Positions 8,088-16,055 are shown, numbered from the stretch's first letter. The stretch is DNA of 45,262 nucleotides from JAKPCT01 sp029553165 (GCA_035359995.1 DAORZT010000015.1:1-45262), one strand, 5' to 3'. Notes: a model not told the origin generated them from the sequence alone. Numbers and translations: made by a program.

Positions 8088-8747
8088 TTAAGCTGTTTTC
8101 CGGTTTTCTAATATTTCGGCAATCAATTTTGGAAGTTCATAGATATCGGTCAATGACCATTCGGTCTGTTGCTCGTCGCTGGGGTTAATCCAAATCGAAG
8201 TTATCCCTAATGAACTGGCTCCCTCAATATTAGACAAAGTATCATCCACAAAAATACATTCTGCGGGAGTAATATTTAAATCGGCTAAAACCCTTTGATA
8301 ACTTGTTAAATTAGGTTTACCCTGATATTCACAGAAAATGATATCATAAACTTTGGAAAAACAATTGCCGATACCTAATTCCTGAAGTACTTTATTGACA
8401 TGATATTTCGGACTGTTACTGAAGATTACCTTCGGAAGATCAATTTCCTGAAGCATTTGTTGCAGTCTGAAATCATTCGTGAGGAAATCACCCACATTAA
8501 CATCGTAAGTACACTGAAAGTACTCTTCGGGACAGATCTGATGGTGCCGGATTAAACCTTCCAGGGTTGTACCATAGTTAATCCAATACTGATGTCTGAT
8601 TTCAGTTATCTCTGACGGCGGCAGCTGAAATTTTTGGGTTAAAAACAGTTCGATATTCCGGTCAATCTGATTTAACAGGCCCGAATCAGGTGAATATAAG
8701 GTATTATCTAAGTCAAAGATCAGATATTTTATACTCAAAACCTCCAT
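8088..8747 (-). CDS. HAD-family hydrolase, pyrimidine 5'-nucleotidase type
   Basis: A 219-residue HAD phosphatase. Motif I DLDNTLYS (Asp12/Asp14), motif II (VIFSNSP), a lysine in QGKPN and motif IV FVDDTLSN are all present. The cap sequence with YWINYGTTLEGL resembles the SDT1/YjjG-like pyrimidine nucleotidase group, so dephosphorylation of UMP/CMP or a similar small phosphate is likely. Substrate is inferred. The start is uncertain: GGGGG lies 3 bases before the chosen ATG, and other in-frame options (TTG, ATA) are no better placed. The ogt gene lies upstream on the same strand, 74 bases away. Confidence 0.85.
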   Translation of the reverse strand: MEVLSIKYLIFDLDNTLYSPDSGLLNQIDRNIELFLTQKFQLPPSEITEIRHQYWINYGTTLEGLIRHHQICPEEYFQCTYDVNVGDFLTNDFRLQQMLQEIDLPKVIFSNSPKYHVNKVLQELGIGNCFSKVYDIIFCEYQGKPNLTSYQRVLADLNITPAECIFVDDTLSNIEGASSLGITSIWINPSDEQQTEWSLTDIYELPKLIAEILENRKTA

Positions 8748-8821
8748 TCACCCCCTACCCCACAGGTTTAGTTACTACTAACTATATAAATTAAACGAAA
8801 ATATTCCGTAATGGTTTCCAA

Positions 8822-9277
8822 TTATTCTTTCTCTAACGCCAGTAACCCTTTTTTAAGTTCAATCCCAGCCCCAAAACCACCAATACTCCCATCCGCTTTA
8901 ATCACCCGATGACAAGGAATCACAATCGGGACCGGATTCCGATGATTGGCATTGCCAACTGCCCGCGCCGCTTTGGGACAACCAATAGAGGCGGCTAATT
9001 CCTGGTAACTGACAGTCTCACCATATGGGATTGCCCTCAAACCCTGCCAAACTTTCATTTGAAAAGATGTTCCTGTAATTGCTAGTGGAAATTCAAAATT
9101 TTTGAGCTTTTTATCAAAATAATACTCGATTTGCTTAACAGCATCAAAAATATCTTCCTTGATCATCTGTTGAGGGATCGTAAAACCTGTCCCCGGTAAT
9201 AATAATTCGCTGACCCCTGCCTCATCCCACAAAATCGCACCCTCACCCCATGGTGACACAAAAACACTATAATACAA
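8822..9277 (-). CDS. ogt: Methylated-DNA--protein-cysteine methyltransferase
   Basis: Suicide repair protein that takes the alkyl group from O6-alkylguanine onto its own cysteine. The active-site signature IPCHRV is present, with the upstream helix-turn-helix region (PYGETVSYQELA) and GGFGAG after it. TTG 9277 is chosen because GGGGTGA lies 4 bases before it and the product then begins MYYSVFVSPWG, as in typical Ogt proteins. The longer frame to TTG 9313 has no SD. It is followed by the HAD gene and has no ada-type regulator fused to it. Confidence 0.92.
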   Translation of the reverse strand: MYYSVFVSPWGEGAILWDEAGVSELLLPGTGFTIPQQMIKEDIFDAVKQIEYYFDKKLKNFEFPLAITGTSFQMKVWQGLRAIPYGETVSYQELAASIGCPKAARAVGNANHRNPVPIVIPCHRVIKADGSIGGFGAGIELKKGLLALEKE

Positions 9278-9494
9278 TTGTTCACCCCACTTTTTTAGCA
9301 GCTCATCAATCAATTAATTTCGAGATTAAAGTCCAATCTCCCTTTATTAATCTGCTAGCGACTTCTAGTTGAATTTAACGAAAAAAACCGATTTTTGACA
9401 TATTTTAAATTATATTGATTTTTTGTGCTTTTTTAGAGGAATATCAAAAAATTAATCGTATATATAAAAACATAAGAAAATGGAGGGGATCACA

Positions 9495-9830
9495 GTGGCT
9501 TTTCTCAAATATCAAAAAGAAAAACCTAAAAAGGGTATTTCTTCAAAAACTATTGGACTAAATAAAAAAGGACGTTTTGCATTTTACAAACCAGTTGTTG
9601 AAAACTTTTTAAATGATATTAATCACGTCGAACTGTTTTTTGATCCGGAAACAAAAAAGATTGGAATTTTACCGGTTCCTGAAGAAACATACGACTCATT
9701 TAAAATTCAAGGAAAAACAACCAAAATGGTTATTGCCAAAAAATTTATCAAACGCTTCAATATACCAATCGAAGATCGGCGGTATGAGTTTTCATATGAA
9801 GACGGTATGTTAACGATTCAAGTTGAATAA
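9495..9830 (+). CDS. Small basic protein of unknown function
   Basis: I do not recognise this 111-residue protein. It is Lys-rich and soluble, with alternating hydrophobic strands (IGLNKKGRFAFYK, VELFF, IGILPV, YEFSYEDGMLTIQVE) suggesting a compact beta-rich fold, and no signal peptide or membrane helix. GTG 9495 is chosen because GGAGGGG (9482-9488) precedes it by 6 bases; the ATG at 9480 has no SD. It is a single gene, divergent from ogt and closed by a terminator shared with murC. A nucleic-acid-binding or small regulatory role is possible but unsupported. Confidence 0.75.
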   Translation: MAFLKYQKEKPKKGISSKTIGLNKKGRFAFYKPVVENFLNDINHVELFFDPETKKIGILPVPEETYDSFKIQGKTTKMVIAKKFIKRFNIPIEDRRYEFSYEDGMLTIQVE

Positions 9831-9887
9831 TACATAGTATCAAATGTATCAAACGTCCTTAAGTCCAAACAAACATCTTTCAAAAAT

Positions 9888-9930
9888 AAAAAAGAGACTT
9901 CCATTAGGTTATCATTTAAGTCTCTTTTTT
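9888..9930. terminator. Bidirectional intrinsic terminator
   Basis: AAAAAAGAGACTT (9888-9900) pairs with AAGTCTCTTTTTT (9918-9930), giving T-tracts on both strands. It serves the small unknown gene and the convergent murC. Confidence 0.85.
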
Positions 9931-9944
9931 ATTTACTCTTTCTA

Positions 9945-11303
9945 TCATTTGAGTAAGCGTTCGCCAACAGTCCAAATATTACCGGCACCCATTGTAATCA
10001 ATAGATCTCCCGGTTGTAACTGGGTTTTCAGAAGCTCATAAATCCGGTCAAAGTCCCCTAAATACCGGACATCATGATGATATTTTGATGCTTCACGTGC
10101 CAAATCGCCACTGGAAATATCTCCCGGGTCAGTCTCTCTGGCCGGGAAGATATCAGCCAACAATAATACATCGGCATCTTGAAAGGCTTGCGCAAATTCC
10201 TGCAACAGGTGTTTGGTCCTGCTGTATAAATGCGGTTGAAAAGCGCACCAGATACGTCCTTTACCTTTAAAAAACTCTTTGGCTGCTGCCAGCGTAACTT
10301 TAATTGCTGCCGGGTGATGCGCATAATCATCAACCACCAGCGTTCCCTGATAGTCACCTTTAATCTCGAACCGCTTACGGACACCTGTAAAACTCGCTAA
10401 GCTCTTTAATACCGTATTGAGCTCAACTCCTAATTCAGTTGCCAACGCCAGAGCGCCCAAAGCATTTTGAAGATTATGCTTTCCTGGAACCCGTAACACC
10501 AGTTCTCCCTGATCCCGCCCCCGATATTTTAAACGGGCTGAGATCCCGAGCGGTTCGACCGCTTTAATCTCACTAACACTCCAGTCAAAATCTTCTTGAT
10601 ACCCAAACGTGATACATTTCTGTGATGTTAGACTCTTTTTAAGCTCTGCTGCTTTTGGGTCATCGCCCCAGACCACCAGTAAACCATCGGGTGGCAATAA
10701 TTGTACAAAATCCTGAAAAGTCTTAATAACATCCGCAAAAGTAGGAAAACAGTCCGGATGATCCCAATCGACATTCGTAATCAATTCAATTGTTGGGTTT
10801 AGTTTGAGAAAAGAGTTACGAAATTCACATGCTTCAACCACCATATATTGAGAGTTCCCCGTCCGATGATTTCCGTTAAAGATACTCAACTCACCACCAA
10901 TAAAGACGGTTGGATCCAAACCACCTTCAGTCAAAACTTGCGCCGTCATTGCAGTAGTAGTAGTCTTTCCATGGGTACCGGCAATCGCAATTCCGGTACC
11001 AACTTCCGACATTAACTGCCCTAAGAGTTCCGCTCCTTCCAAAACAGGAATTCCCTGTTTTTTCGCTGCAATTAACTCGGGGTTATCTTCACCAACTGCG
11101 TTAGTATAAACAACCAAATCCGCTCCGGTTATCTGCTCCGGATTGTGTCCGATCATCACTTTAATTCCCCGTTTAACCAGGTCTTCAGTCTCTCTGGTTT
11201 GATGCATATCTGAACCACTGATCTCGTATCCGCGGTCATAATATAATTTTGCCAATCCCCGGAGTCTTGCTCCGCCAATACCAATAAAATGGAGATGTTT
11301 CAT
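9945..11303 (-). CDS. murC: UDP-N-acetylmuramate--L-alanine ligase
   Basis: Adds L-Ala to UDP-MurNAc in the first cytoplasmic step of the peptidoglycan stem peptide. The Mur ligase ATP loop GTHGKTTTT is at 109-117, the central DHPDC region carries the metal-binding part, and DDYAHHP marks the C-terminal domain. At 452 residues it is normal length. One oddity: the N-terminal nucleotide-binding loop reads GIGGARLRGLA, whereas most MurC have GIGGxGMSGLA. The gene is separate from any mur/fts cluster. A Mpl-like recycling ligase is a less likely alternative. Confidence 0.92.
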   Translation of the reverse strand: MKHLHFIGIGGARLRGLAKLYYDRGYEISGSDMHQTRETEDLVKRGIKVMIGHNPEQITGADLVVYTNAVGEDNPELIAAKKQGIPVLEGAELLGQLMSEVGTGIAIAGTHGKTTTTAMTAQVLTEGGLDPTVFIGGELSIFNGNHRTGNSQYMVVEACEFRNSFLKLNPTIELITNVDWDHPDCFPTFADVIKTFQDFVQLLPPDGLLVVWGDDPKAAELKKSLTSQKCITFGYQEDFDWSVSEIKAVEPLGISARLKYRGRDQGELVLRVPGKHNLQNALGALALATELGVELNTVLKSLASFTGVRKRFEIKGDYQGTLVVDDYAHHPAAIKVTLAAAKEFFKGKGRIWCAFQPHLYSRTKHLLQEFAQAFQDADVLLLADIFPARETDPGDISSGDLAREASKYHHDVRYLGDFDRIYELLKTQLQPGDLLITMGAGNIWTVGERLLK

Positions 11304-11427
11304 ACGCGTTAGGTACTCCCCTCAATAATGATCATTTTATTATAACATATTTTTCTTATTGACAACTATAATCTTTCTGATTCAAACACCTCTGGGACTC
11401 TTTTTCTGCTTTACTAAAACTTTTATG

Positions 11428-11457
11428 TCAGATTGTGAGACCAAGTGGATAATACTA
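11428..11457 (+). promoter_or_regulatory. Possible sigma-G promoter of the SASP gene
   Basis: AATACTA at 11451-11457 matches the forespore sigma-G/F -10 (CATWMTA) except at its first base. The region 17-18 bases upstream (around GTCAGAT) is a poor -35. It sits 63 bases before the start. Sigma-G control would be expected for this gene family. Confidence 0.25.
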
Positions 11458-11519
11458 AAAAAGAATAATAAGCAATCTATTTTTAGATAATTATTATTCT
11501 AACAAAGGGGGGTGAAATC

Positions 11520-11699
11520 ATGGCACGCGGTAGTATCGTTTCTGACCAAGTCAAATATGAGATCGCCAAAGAACTTGGTTTTGCCGATAAGATCCAGGTA
11601 GAACGAGGAAACTATGACTATAGCAATATCACCACCCGCGAAGCTGGGTTAATTGTACGACGCCTAATCCAAAAGGCAGAAGAATTGATGACCCGGTAA
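11520..11699 (+). CDS. Small acid-soluble spore protein, alpha/beta type (SspF-like)
   Basis: A 59-residue protein that aligns by eye with the SspF branch of alpha/beta-type SASPs. It has the conserved DQVKYEIAKELGF helix and a C-terminal TTREAGLIVRRLIQKAEE segment. Proteins of this family coat spore DNA and protect it from UV and chemical damage; the YEIAKELG block also carries the site cut by the germination protease in the larger members. AAAGGGGGGTG precedes the ATG. Monocistronic and divergent from murC. Direct evidence that the organism makes endospores. Confidence 0.88.
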   Translation: MARGSIVSDQVKYEIAKELGFADKIQVERGNYDYSNITTREAGLIVRRLIQKAEELMTR

Positions 11700-11705
11700 T
11701 TAATC

Positions 11706-11747
11706 TGAATTGTGAAAGAAGCAGCCAAATTATTCTTTCACAATTCA
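11706..11747 (+). repeat. Perfect 15-bp inverted repeat after the SASP gene
   Basis: TGAATTGTGAAAGAA (11706-11720) and its exact complement (11733-11747) flank a 12-base loop. Neither strand has a T-tract after the stem, so it is not a standard intrinsic terminator. It begins 6 bases after the SASP stop codon and could stabilise the message end. Confidence 0.8.
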
Positions 11748-11973
11748 AAAAATCTGATAACATTTAGCGCTATTAAAACATACAATATACTAAGTTTAAG
11801 CGGTAACCGCAAATTTTATCCGCCGGTATCAACGGCAACTCGCTGCTTACCCAATACTGACCCAAGTAAAGGGAAATGTGACCTTGATTTTGATTAAATT
11901 CCTTCTTTCAAAGGATGATTACTAACCTTCGCACTGATCTGAGTGATTCAAATAGATTTTTAAACTGCTATTC
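11748..11973 (+). ncRNA. Possible structured RNA or 3' UTR, unassigned
   Basis: This gene-free stretch is more GC-rich and more structured than other intergenic DNA here. Short hairpins follow one another: GCGG/CCGC (11800-11810), GCCG/CGGC (around 11822-11836), TCCTT/AAGGA (around 11901-11915) and CACT/AGTG (around 11931-11944). It ends in a strong terminator at 11974-12002. I could not match it to 6S, tmRNA, SRP, RNase P or a known riboswitch. A 61-codon frame inside (11712-11897) has no SD and a weak composition. Confidence 0.3.
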
Positions 11974-12002
11974 AAGCCGAGTTATTCGGCTTTCTTTTTT
12001 TT
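11974..12002 (+). terminator. Strong intrinsic terminator
   Basis: AAGCCGA (11974-11980) pairs with TCGGCTT (11986-11992) with a 5-base loop, followed by a long T-tract. A second, weaker hairpin with four T follows at about 12026-12045. It ends transcription coming from the SASP gene or from a separate RNA before the outer-membrane-like gene. Confidence 0.85.
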
Positions 12003-12126
12003 CCTTGATTAACAGATATTATTATCCCGCTTTAGCAGGGGTTTTATAAAAAACAACCGAACTTGTTATAAATAATTTAATCGTAAACAAGGATTCAAAA
12101 ATTAAAAAATAATGGAGGCAAGTTCG

Positions 12127-13317
12127 TTGAAGAAAATACTAATAACTTTCATGGCACTGTTCATACTCAACATCGCAACCAATAATCGTCAGGCAGTTTA
12201 TGCCGCAAAGCCAATCACTCAAAATCCACCTGCCGATCGGGCACTGTTAAGCGATCTCTCAAACCGCTTTTCGCTCTTAGAGTCCTCCTGGGGACGGTTT
12301 CATTTAGGAGGCAACCTTACTCTTGAATCAGGGACCGATCTTGCTCAAGATCAAACACCAGTCCTCCAATTTGGGCAACAGTTAAATGTTTTTCTTGATG
12401 CTTACATTGATCGGAATCTATTCTTTGCATTAAAACTAGCACACCAGGGCGGATGGGGACTTAGCTACCAAAATACGGGTTCTTCGACTTTACCAATGAA
12501 TACCCCTTTAGACCTTAGTGAAGCTTTTCTGAAACTGGAATATCCTGATAAAATGGCTTATTTAGGACGATTTAGCTTTTCTTTCAGCCCCTTAGGGTTA
12601 ATCTCCGACTTTCACAGTAATCCGGTTGAAGGATTAGCTTTTCAACAGAACTATCGCAACCTGCATTTAATTGGTGTCTATTCCCGGGTGATCACTTTTA
12701 TCCAACCGGAGACAAACCGACCAACCGACAGTGAAGATTATTTCGCTGTCCGTCTTGGATTATCTGCCAACAATTCGCTCTTTGGGTTAACCGTTGTACC
12801 AAAAGGAATTGCTGGCGAACAAAATATCGGAATTGACTGGACTTATAACCAACCCGATTCGAAATTCTCAGCTGAATTAGGCTGGTACTCCTTTGACTCC
12901 AATCAATATCCGGATTATAAAGTAGATTGGACTCAAGGCTTAATGTTAAGTTATGGCAAAATGCTTTCACCAAAGACATTCGTCCAAGTGAAAACCGCTT
13001 ATATCAATCCAAAGTTTGCACCATCATATTCCAGTTTGGCTCATTCATCGGGTAATAACCGGGAATGGTTTCAGCCTAATTCGAAAGGGATTGAGTTATT
13101 ATCGCAACACCAGTTAAGAGAAGATCTATTCTGGGAGAACCGGATCTTTTATTGGAACCCGATTGTCAATTATGATCAGCCAAACTCCAATTTACGCTGG
13201 CAGAGTAGCATAACGAAGAGTTTCTCACCCGTCAACCAGCTGCAAGTTGGTATTCAACACCAGACAAGCATTGTTGATTATACCCAAGCTTTTGCCAAAT
13301 GGATTTTACAATTCTAA
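12127..13317 (+). CDS. Putative outer-membrane beta-barrel protein (porin-like)
   Basis: A 396-residue exported protein. TTG 12127 is chosen because GGAGG (12114-12118) lies 8 bases before it and the product then starts with a clean signal peptide: KK, a hydrophobic core, and a probable cut after AVYA near residue 25. The rest is a run of amphipathic strands rich in aromatics, Gly, Asn and Ser (for example FFALKLAHQGGWGLSYQ), and the last residue is Phe, the usual outer-membrane barrel ending. No SLH, LPXTG or hydrophobic helix is seen. I infer a porin-like barrel in a diderm Firmicute; the specific family is not recognised. It stands alone between terminators and the convergent yqhV-like gene. 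Confidence 0.7.
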   Translation: MKKILITFMALFILNIATNNRQAVYAAKPITQNPPADRALLSDLSNRFSLLESSWGRFHLGGNLTLESGTDLAQDQTPVLQFGQQLNVFLDAYIDRNLFFALKLAHQGGWGLSYQNTGSSTLPMNTPLDLSEAFLKLEYPDKMAYLGRFSFSFSPLGLISDFHSNPVEGLAFQQNYRNLHLIGVYSRVITFIQPETNRPTDSEDYFAVRLGLSANNSLFGLTVVPKGIAGEQNIGIDWTYNQPDSKFSAELGWYSFDSNQYPDYKVDWTQGLMLSYGKMLSPKTFVQVKTAYINPKFAPSYSSLAHSSGNNREWFQPNSKGIELLSQHQLREDLFWENRIFYWNPIVNYDQPNSNLRWQSSITKSFSPVNQLQVGIQHQTSIVDYTQAFAKWILQF

Positions 13318-13323
13318 GCACAA

Positions 13324-13587
13324 TTAACTTTTAGTCCCTAATAAAACTAAAATTAATCCCAAGATGATGATTCCGATTTTATACCATGATAGTTTAACAG
13401 CTATTGTCGTAATTCCCAAAGCACTTACTAAAATAAAGATTATTGGCCCTAACAACCCCAGAAAGGCATTCATTCGCAACGCAGTATCCACCCGGCCCGC
13501 TTTTAAAAAAAAGAGGGCCGTTCCAATCTCCAACAAACCGGAGATCACCCGAATCACCGCCATATTGTTTAAAGTGCTTTGTTCCAT
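13324..13587 (-). CDS. YqhV-like small membrane protein (DUF2619)
   Basis: An 87-residue integral membrane protein with three hydrophobic stretches, resembling Bacillus YqhV (VIRVISGLLEIGTALFFLK, then LGLLGPIIFILVSALG). In Bacillus this gene lies next to the spoIIIA sporulation operon, but its function is unknown. GAGGAG is 7 bases from ATG 13587, better than the ATG at 13593. The next gene upstream, 23 bases away, is another small membrane protein, so the two probably form an operon. Confidence 0.75.
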   Translation of the reverse strand: MEQSTLNNMAVIRVISGLLEIGTALFFLKAGRVDTALRMNAFLGLLGPIIFILVSALGITTIAVKLSWYKIGIIILGLILVLLGTKS

Positions 13588-13610
13588 AATCATTCTCCTC
13601 GTGAAAACAT

Positions 13611-14069
13611 TTATCGTTTTCCTAATCCTAAAAGATTAAACAGTAATGCTGTTACTCCAGCTGCTGCCAATGGTCCTACCGGAATCCCTTTTAATAAAGA
13701 AACTCCAATAATTGTCCCCACAACCAGACCAACCACTACTTCCGGCTGCACCTGAAGTAAGACCAAACCCTGGCCGCAAAGATAGGCTGCTGTAACTCCC
13801 CCAATTATGGCAATTAGCCCCTGCACACTTTGAAATGTTTTCCAGATATCGGTGACTCCGACTTTATCTAATGAAAATGGCACCAATACCGCTACTAACA
13901 GAAAAATTAAGCCAACATCCAATGCTCTCTTTTCTAAAATCTGCAAGACCGAATACATTTTTATTAATTTAAGAACCAAGACACTTCCCGCCCCGGCAGC
14001 AACTAAATTATTGTTAAACGTTATTCCCAGCGCAAAAATAATTAATAACAGAAGATTATCCTGAAACAT
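13611..14069 (-). CDS. UPF0756 (YtwI-like) membrane protein
   Basis: A 152-residue protein with four to five hydrophobic segments and the block QPEVVVGLVVGTIIGVSLLKG followed by GIPVGPLAAAG, characteristic of the UPF0756/DUF441 family. Function is unknown in all members I recall. AAGGAG is 8 bases before ATG 14069; the in-frame GTG at 14078 overlaps that SD. First gene of a two-gene unit with the yqhV-like gene, divergent from the phosphosulfolactate synthase gene. Confidence 0.78.
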   Translation of the reverse strand: MFQDNLLLLIIFALGITFNNNLVAAGAGSVLVLKLIKMYSVLQILEKRALDVGLIFLLVAVLVPFSLDKVGVTDIWKTFQSVQGLIAIIGGVTAAYLCGQGLVLLQVQPEVVVGLVVGTIIGVSLLKGIPVGPLAAAGVTALLFNLLGLGKR

Positions 14070-14124
14070 TGATTTCACTCCTTATCCAATTCATATTCAA
14101 ACTCTGGATAAATCATTACAAACA

Positions 14125-14151
14125 ACAAACCGGCGATTGATTCATAAAATA
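14125..14151 (+). promoter_or_regulatory. Sigma-K-like promoter of the phosphosulfolactate synthase gene
   Basis: AC at 14125-14126, a 16-base spacer and CATAAAATA at 14143-14151 fit the late mother-cell consensus AC-N16/17-CATANNNTA. A sigma-E reading (CATAAAAT) is also possible. The start codon is 34 bases downstream. The short consensus can occur by chance. Confidence 0.4.
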
Positions 14152-14184
14152 CTATGCTACAAAATCATTTTTGAGGTGAAACAG

Positions 14185-14964
14185 ATGGATGGATGTTGGA
14201 GCGATATTATTAAAGCACCAAACGGAGGAAGATTAAAAAAACCACGTAAATCCGGGATTACCATGGTCATTGATAAAGGATTATCAATTGCAGAAACAGA
14301 ATCATTGCTTGAGTCAAGTGCGCCATATATTGACTTTCTAAAGCTCTCTTTTGGAACTGCGGCTCTCTATGACAAATCTACGCTAAGCAATAAAATTAAA
14401 CTTACTAAAGAATATGAAGTTGCTGTTTATCCGGGAGGCACCTTTTTGGAGATCGCCTATTGGCAAGGAAAATCCATTGAGTATTTTAAACGCTTAGTTG
14501 AACTGGGGATCAATTGGGTCGAAATCTCCGATGGTACCATCTCAATCAGTCAACTTGAAAGAACACGCCTAATTATGGCAGCGGCCAAAACCGGACTCAA
14601 AATCATCACTGAAGTCGGAAAGAAGGATCTCCATAACCAACCCAGTGAAGCATCTTTGATTGAAACAGCAAACCACGATTTAAATCTGGGTGTTGAAATG
14701 GTAATAATTGAAGCACGTGAATCCGGAAAAGGTATTGGAATTTATGACAGTTCCGGCGAAGTCAACAATACTAAATTAGAAGCAATCAAGTCAGGTTTAC
14801 CATTGGAAAAAATAATCTGGGAAGCACCATTAAAAAACCAACAAGCTACTTTGATCAATTCCTTTGGTCCTAATGTCAATCTTGGTAATATTGCGCCAAC
14901 AGAAACCCTCTCCCTTGAGGCTTTAAGATTAGGTTTTCGCAGTGATACCTGGAAACCCAATTGA
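14185..14964 (+). CDS. comA: Phosphosulfolactate synthase (ComA family)
   Basis: Adds sulfite to phosphoenolpyruvate to make (R)-2-phospho-3-sulfolactate, the first step to sulfolactate (and, in methanogens, coenzyme M). The 259-residue TIM barrel has family blocks: GITMVIDKG near the start, DFLKLSFGTAALY, YPGGTFLEIA, WVEISDGTI, KIITEVGKK and MVIIEARESGKGIGIYD. GAGGTG before ATG 14185 sets the start; the frame runs 16 codons further upstream without an SD. Bacillus spores accumulate 3-sulfolactate made by this enzyme, so with a sigma-K-like promoter and a nearby SASP gene a spore role is likely. No comB partner lies nearby. Confidence 0.88.
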   Translation: MDGCWSDIIKAPNGGRLKKPRKSGITMVIDKGLSIAETESLLESSAPYIDFLKLSFGTAALYDKSTLSNKIKLTKEYEVAVYPGGTFLEIAYWQGKSIEYFKRLVELGINWVEISDGTISISQLERTRLIMAAAKTGLKIITEVGKKDLHNQPSEASLIETANHDLNLGVEMVIIEARESGKGIGIYDSSGEVNNTKLEAIKSGLPLEKIIWEAPLKNQQATLINSFGPNVNLGNIAPTETLSLEALRLGFRSDTWKPN

Positions 14965-14972
14965 GCGAAAAT

Positions 14973-15000
14973 AAAACCGCGGCGAATACCGCGGTTTTGC
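14973..15000. terminator. Bidirectional intrinsic terminator
   Basis: AAAACCGCGG (14973-14982) pairs with CCGCGGTTTT (14989-14998) around a 6-base loop. It serves the synthase gene and the convergent EF-hand-like gene, whose stop codon follows immediately. Confidence 0.85.
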
Positions 15001-16008
15001 TTATTCCTGTTCACCAGTCAGACTACTCTCTTCGACAGTTTCTTCATTCGTTGCTTCAGATTGAACATTTTCTGCTTCGGTTTTACCATTATTGCTTTCA
15101 TCTTCAGCCTCTTCATCTTTAGCTTTATCAGAGACTGCCTCAAGTTGCAAGCGATCAACCACTGTAGTTACACCGGTTACAGCTATTTTCGATGGCATCG
15201 GCAGCACTACCATCCGTAGCTGTTGTTTTTGTTTGGAATCATCAACATAATCAAAATATTCCGTTAACGGATAATACTCCGATTTTTCAAAAACACCATT
15301 CAAGTTCGCATCAATCGCAATTATGTCTTTACCATAATCATTAAAACAGCCGTTGCCATCAATATCCGTAATTCGATATCTGACAATCTTCAGCTCTTTT
15401 CCCCGCTGGACCTTCATCTCTCCGTCCAAAAAGCTGGCAGTATAAAATTCAACAGCGGTTTCGGTTTGCTGATTTTTATTACTGATATTCTGTGCAAAAA
15501 TAAAGAAGTAGAGCTTTTTACGGATCACATCTGACTCACCTTTATAAACAACTGTAGCTGATGTTGGTATCATTGAAAAAGCATACTTTACTTTGAGCGA
15601 TTTATTTTTGCCGTCAAAAGTCTGGACCCCTTTTACTTTTTCATTCTCTGTAATTCGGTTATCCAGATTGCGATCAAAATAGATCTCCGAATAGTATTGA
15701 TCATCGTCTTGACCCATGACAAACCAAATTGGTTGCTCGCCATTACCTAACTTCACAACCCCAAACAATGGCTGCTTAAGATTATTAATATCAAATTCCA
15801 CTTGAAGTTCATCCGGTTTTGACTCTGTCAACTCTGCCGGTTTACCAGTGGTGATCAGTTTATGTTTTGCTAAAGCAACCAAATCAAAGTATGTATAAGT
15901 TCGTAATTGGGCATTATAGACCCCTTCCATCGGAATTGGACCTTTACCGCTAAATCCCACCAATAATAAAACACATCCCAAAACAAACAACATTTTTATA
16001 TGCTTCAT
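15001..16008 (-). CDS. Exported protein with three EF-hand-like calcium loops
   Basis: A 335-residue protein of no recognised family. The start at 16008 follows AGAGG by 8 bases and gives MKHIK plus a hydrophobic core; the Cys within that core is poorly placed for a lipobox, so secretion is more likely than lipidation. Three loops fit calcium-binding EF-hand spacing: DRNLDNRITENE (about 112-123), DIDGNGCFNDYG (215-226) and DANLNGVFEKSE (233-244). The last 40 residues are very acidic (Glu/Asp/Asn/Ser). Similar extracellular proteins may bind calcium structurally. Single gene between two terminators. Confidence 0.7.
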   Translation of the reverse strand: MKHIKMLFVLGCVLLLVGFSGKGPIPMEGVYNAQLRTYTYFDLVALAKHKLITTGKPAELTESKPDELQVEFDINNLKQPLFGVVKLGNGEQPIWFVMGQDDDQYYSEIYFDRNLDNRITENEKVKGVQTFDGKNKSLKVKYAFSMIPTSATVVYKGESDVIRKKLYFFIFAQNISNKNQQTETAVEFYTASFLDGEMKVQRGKELKIVRYRITDIDGNGCFNDYGKDIIAIDANLNGVFEKSEYYPLTEYFDYVDDSKQKQQLRMVVLPMPSKIAVTGVTTVVDRLQLEAVSDKAKDEEAEDESNNGKTEAENVQSEATNEETVEESSLTGEQE

Positions 16009-16055
16009 CTCTTGTTCCTCTCTTATCTTAAACATTATTAAACCAAGACGTTACT

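Noticed and set aside
11719..11726. GAAGCAGC, recalling the SRP RNA tetraloop region
   Set aside because: The flanking sequence does not form the SRP helix 8 asymmetric loops; it is part of the 15-bp inverted repeat and its loop.
11712..11897. A 61-codon ATG frame after the SASP gene
   Set aside because: No SD, the start falls inside the inverted repeat, and composition is not protein-like. Treated as part of the possible RNA region.
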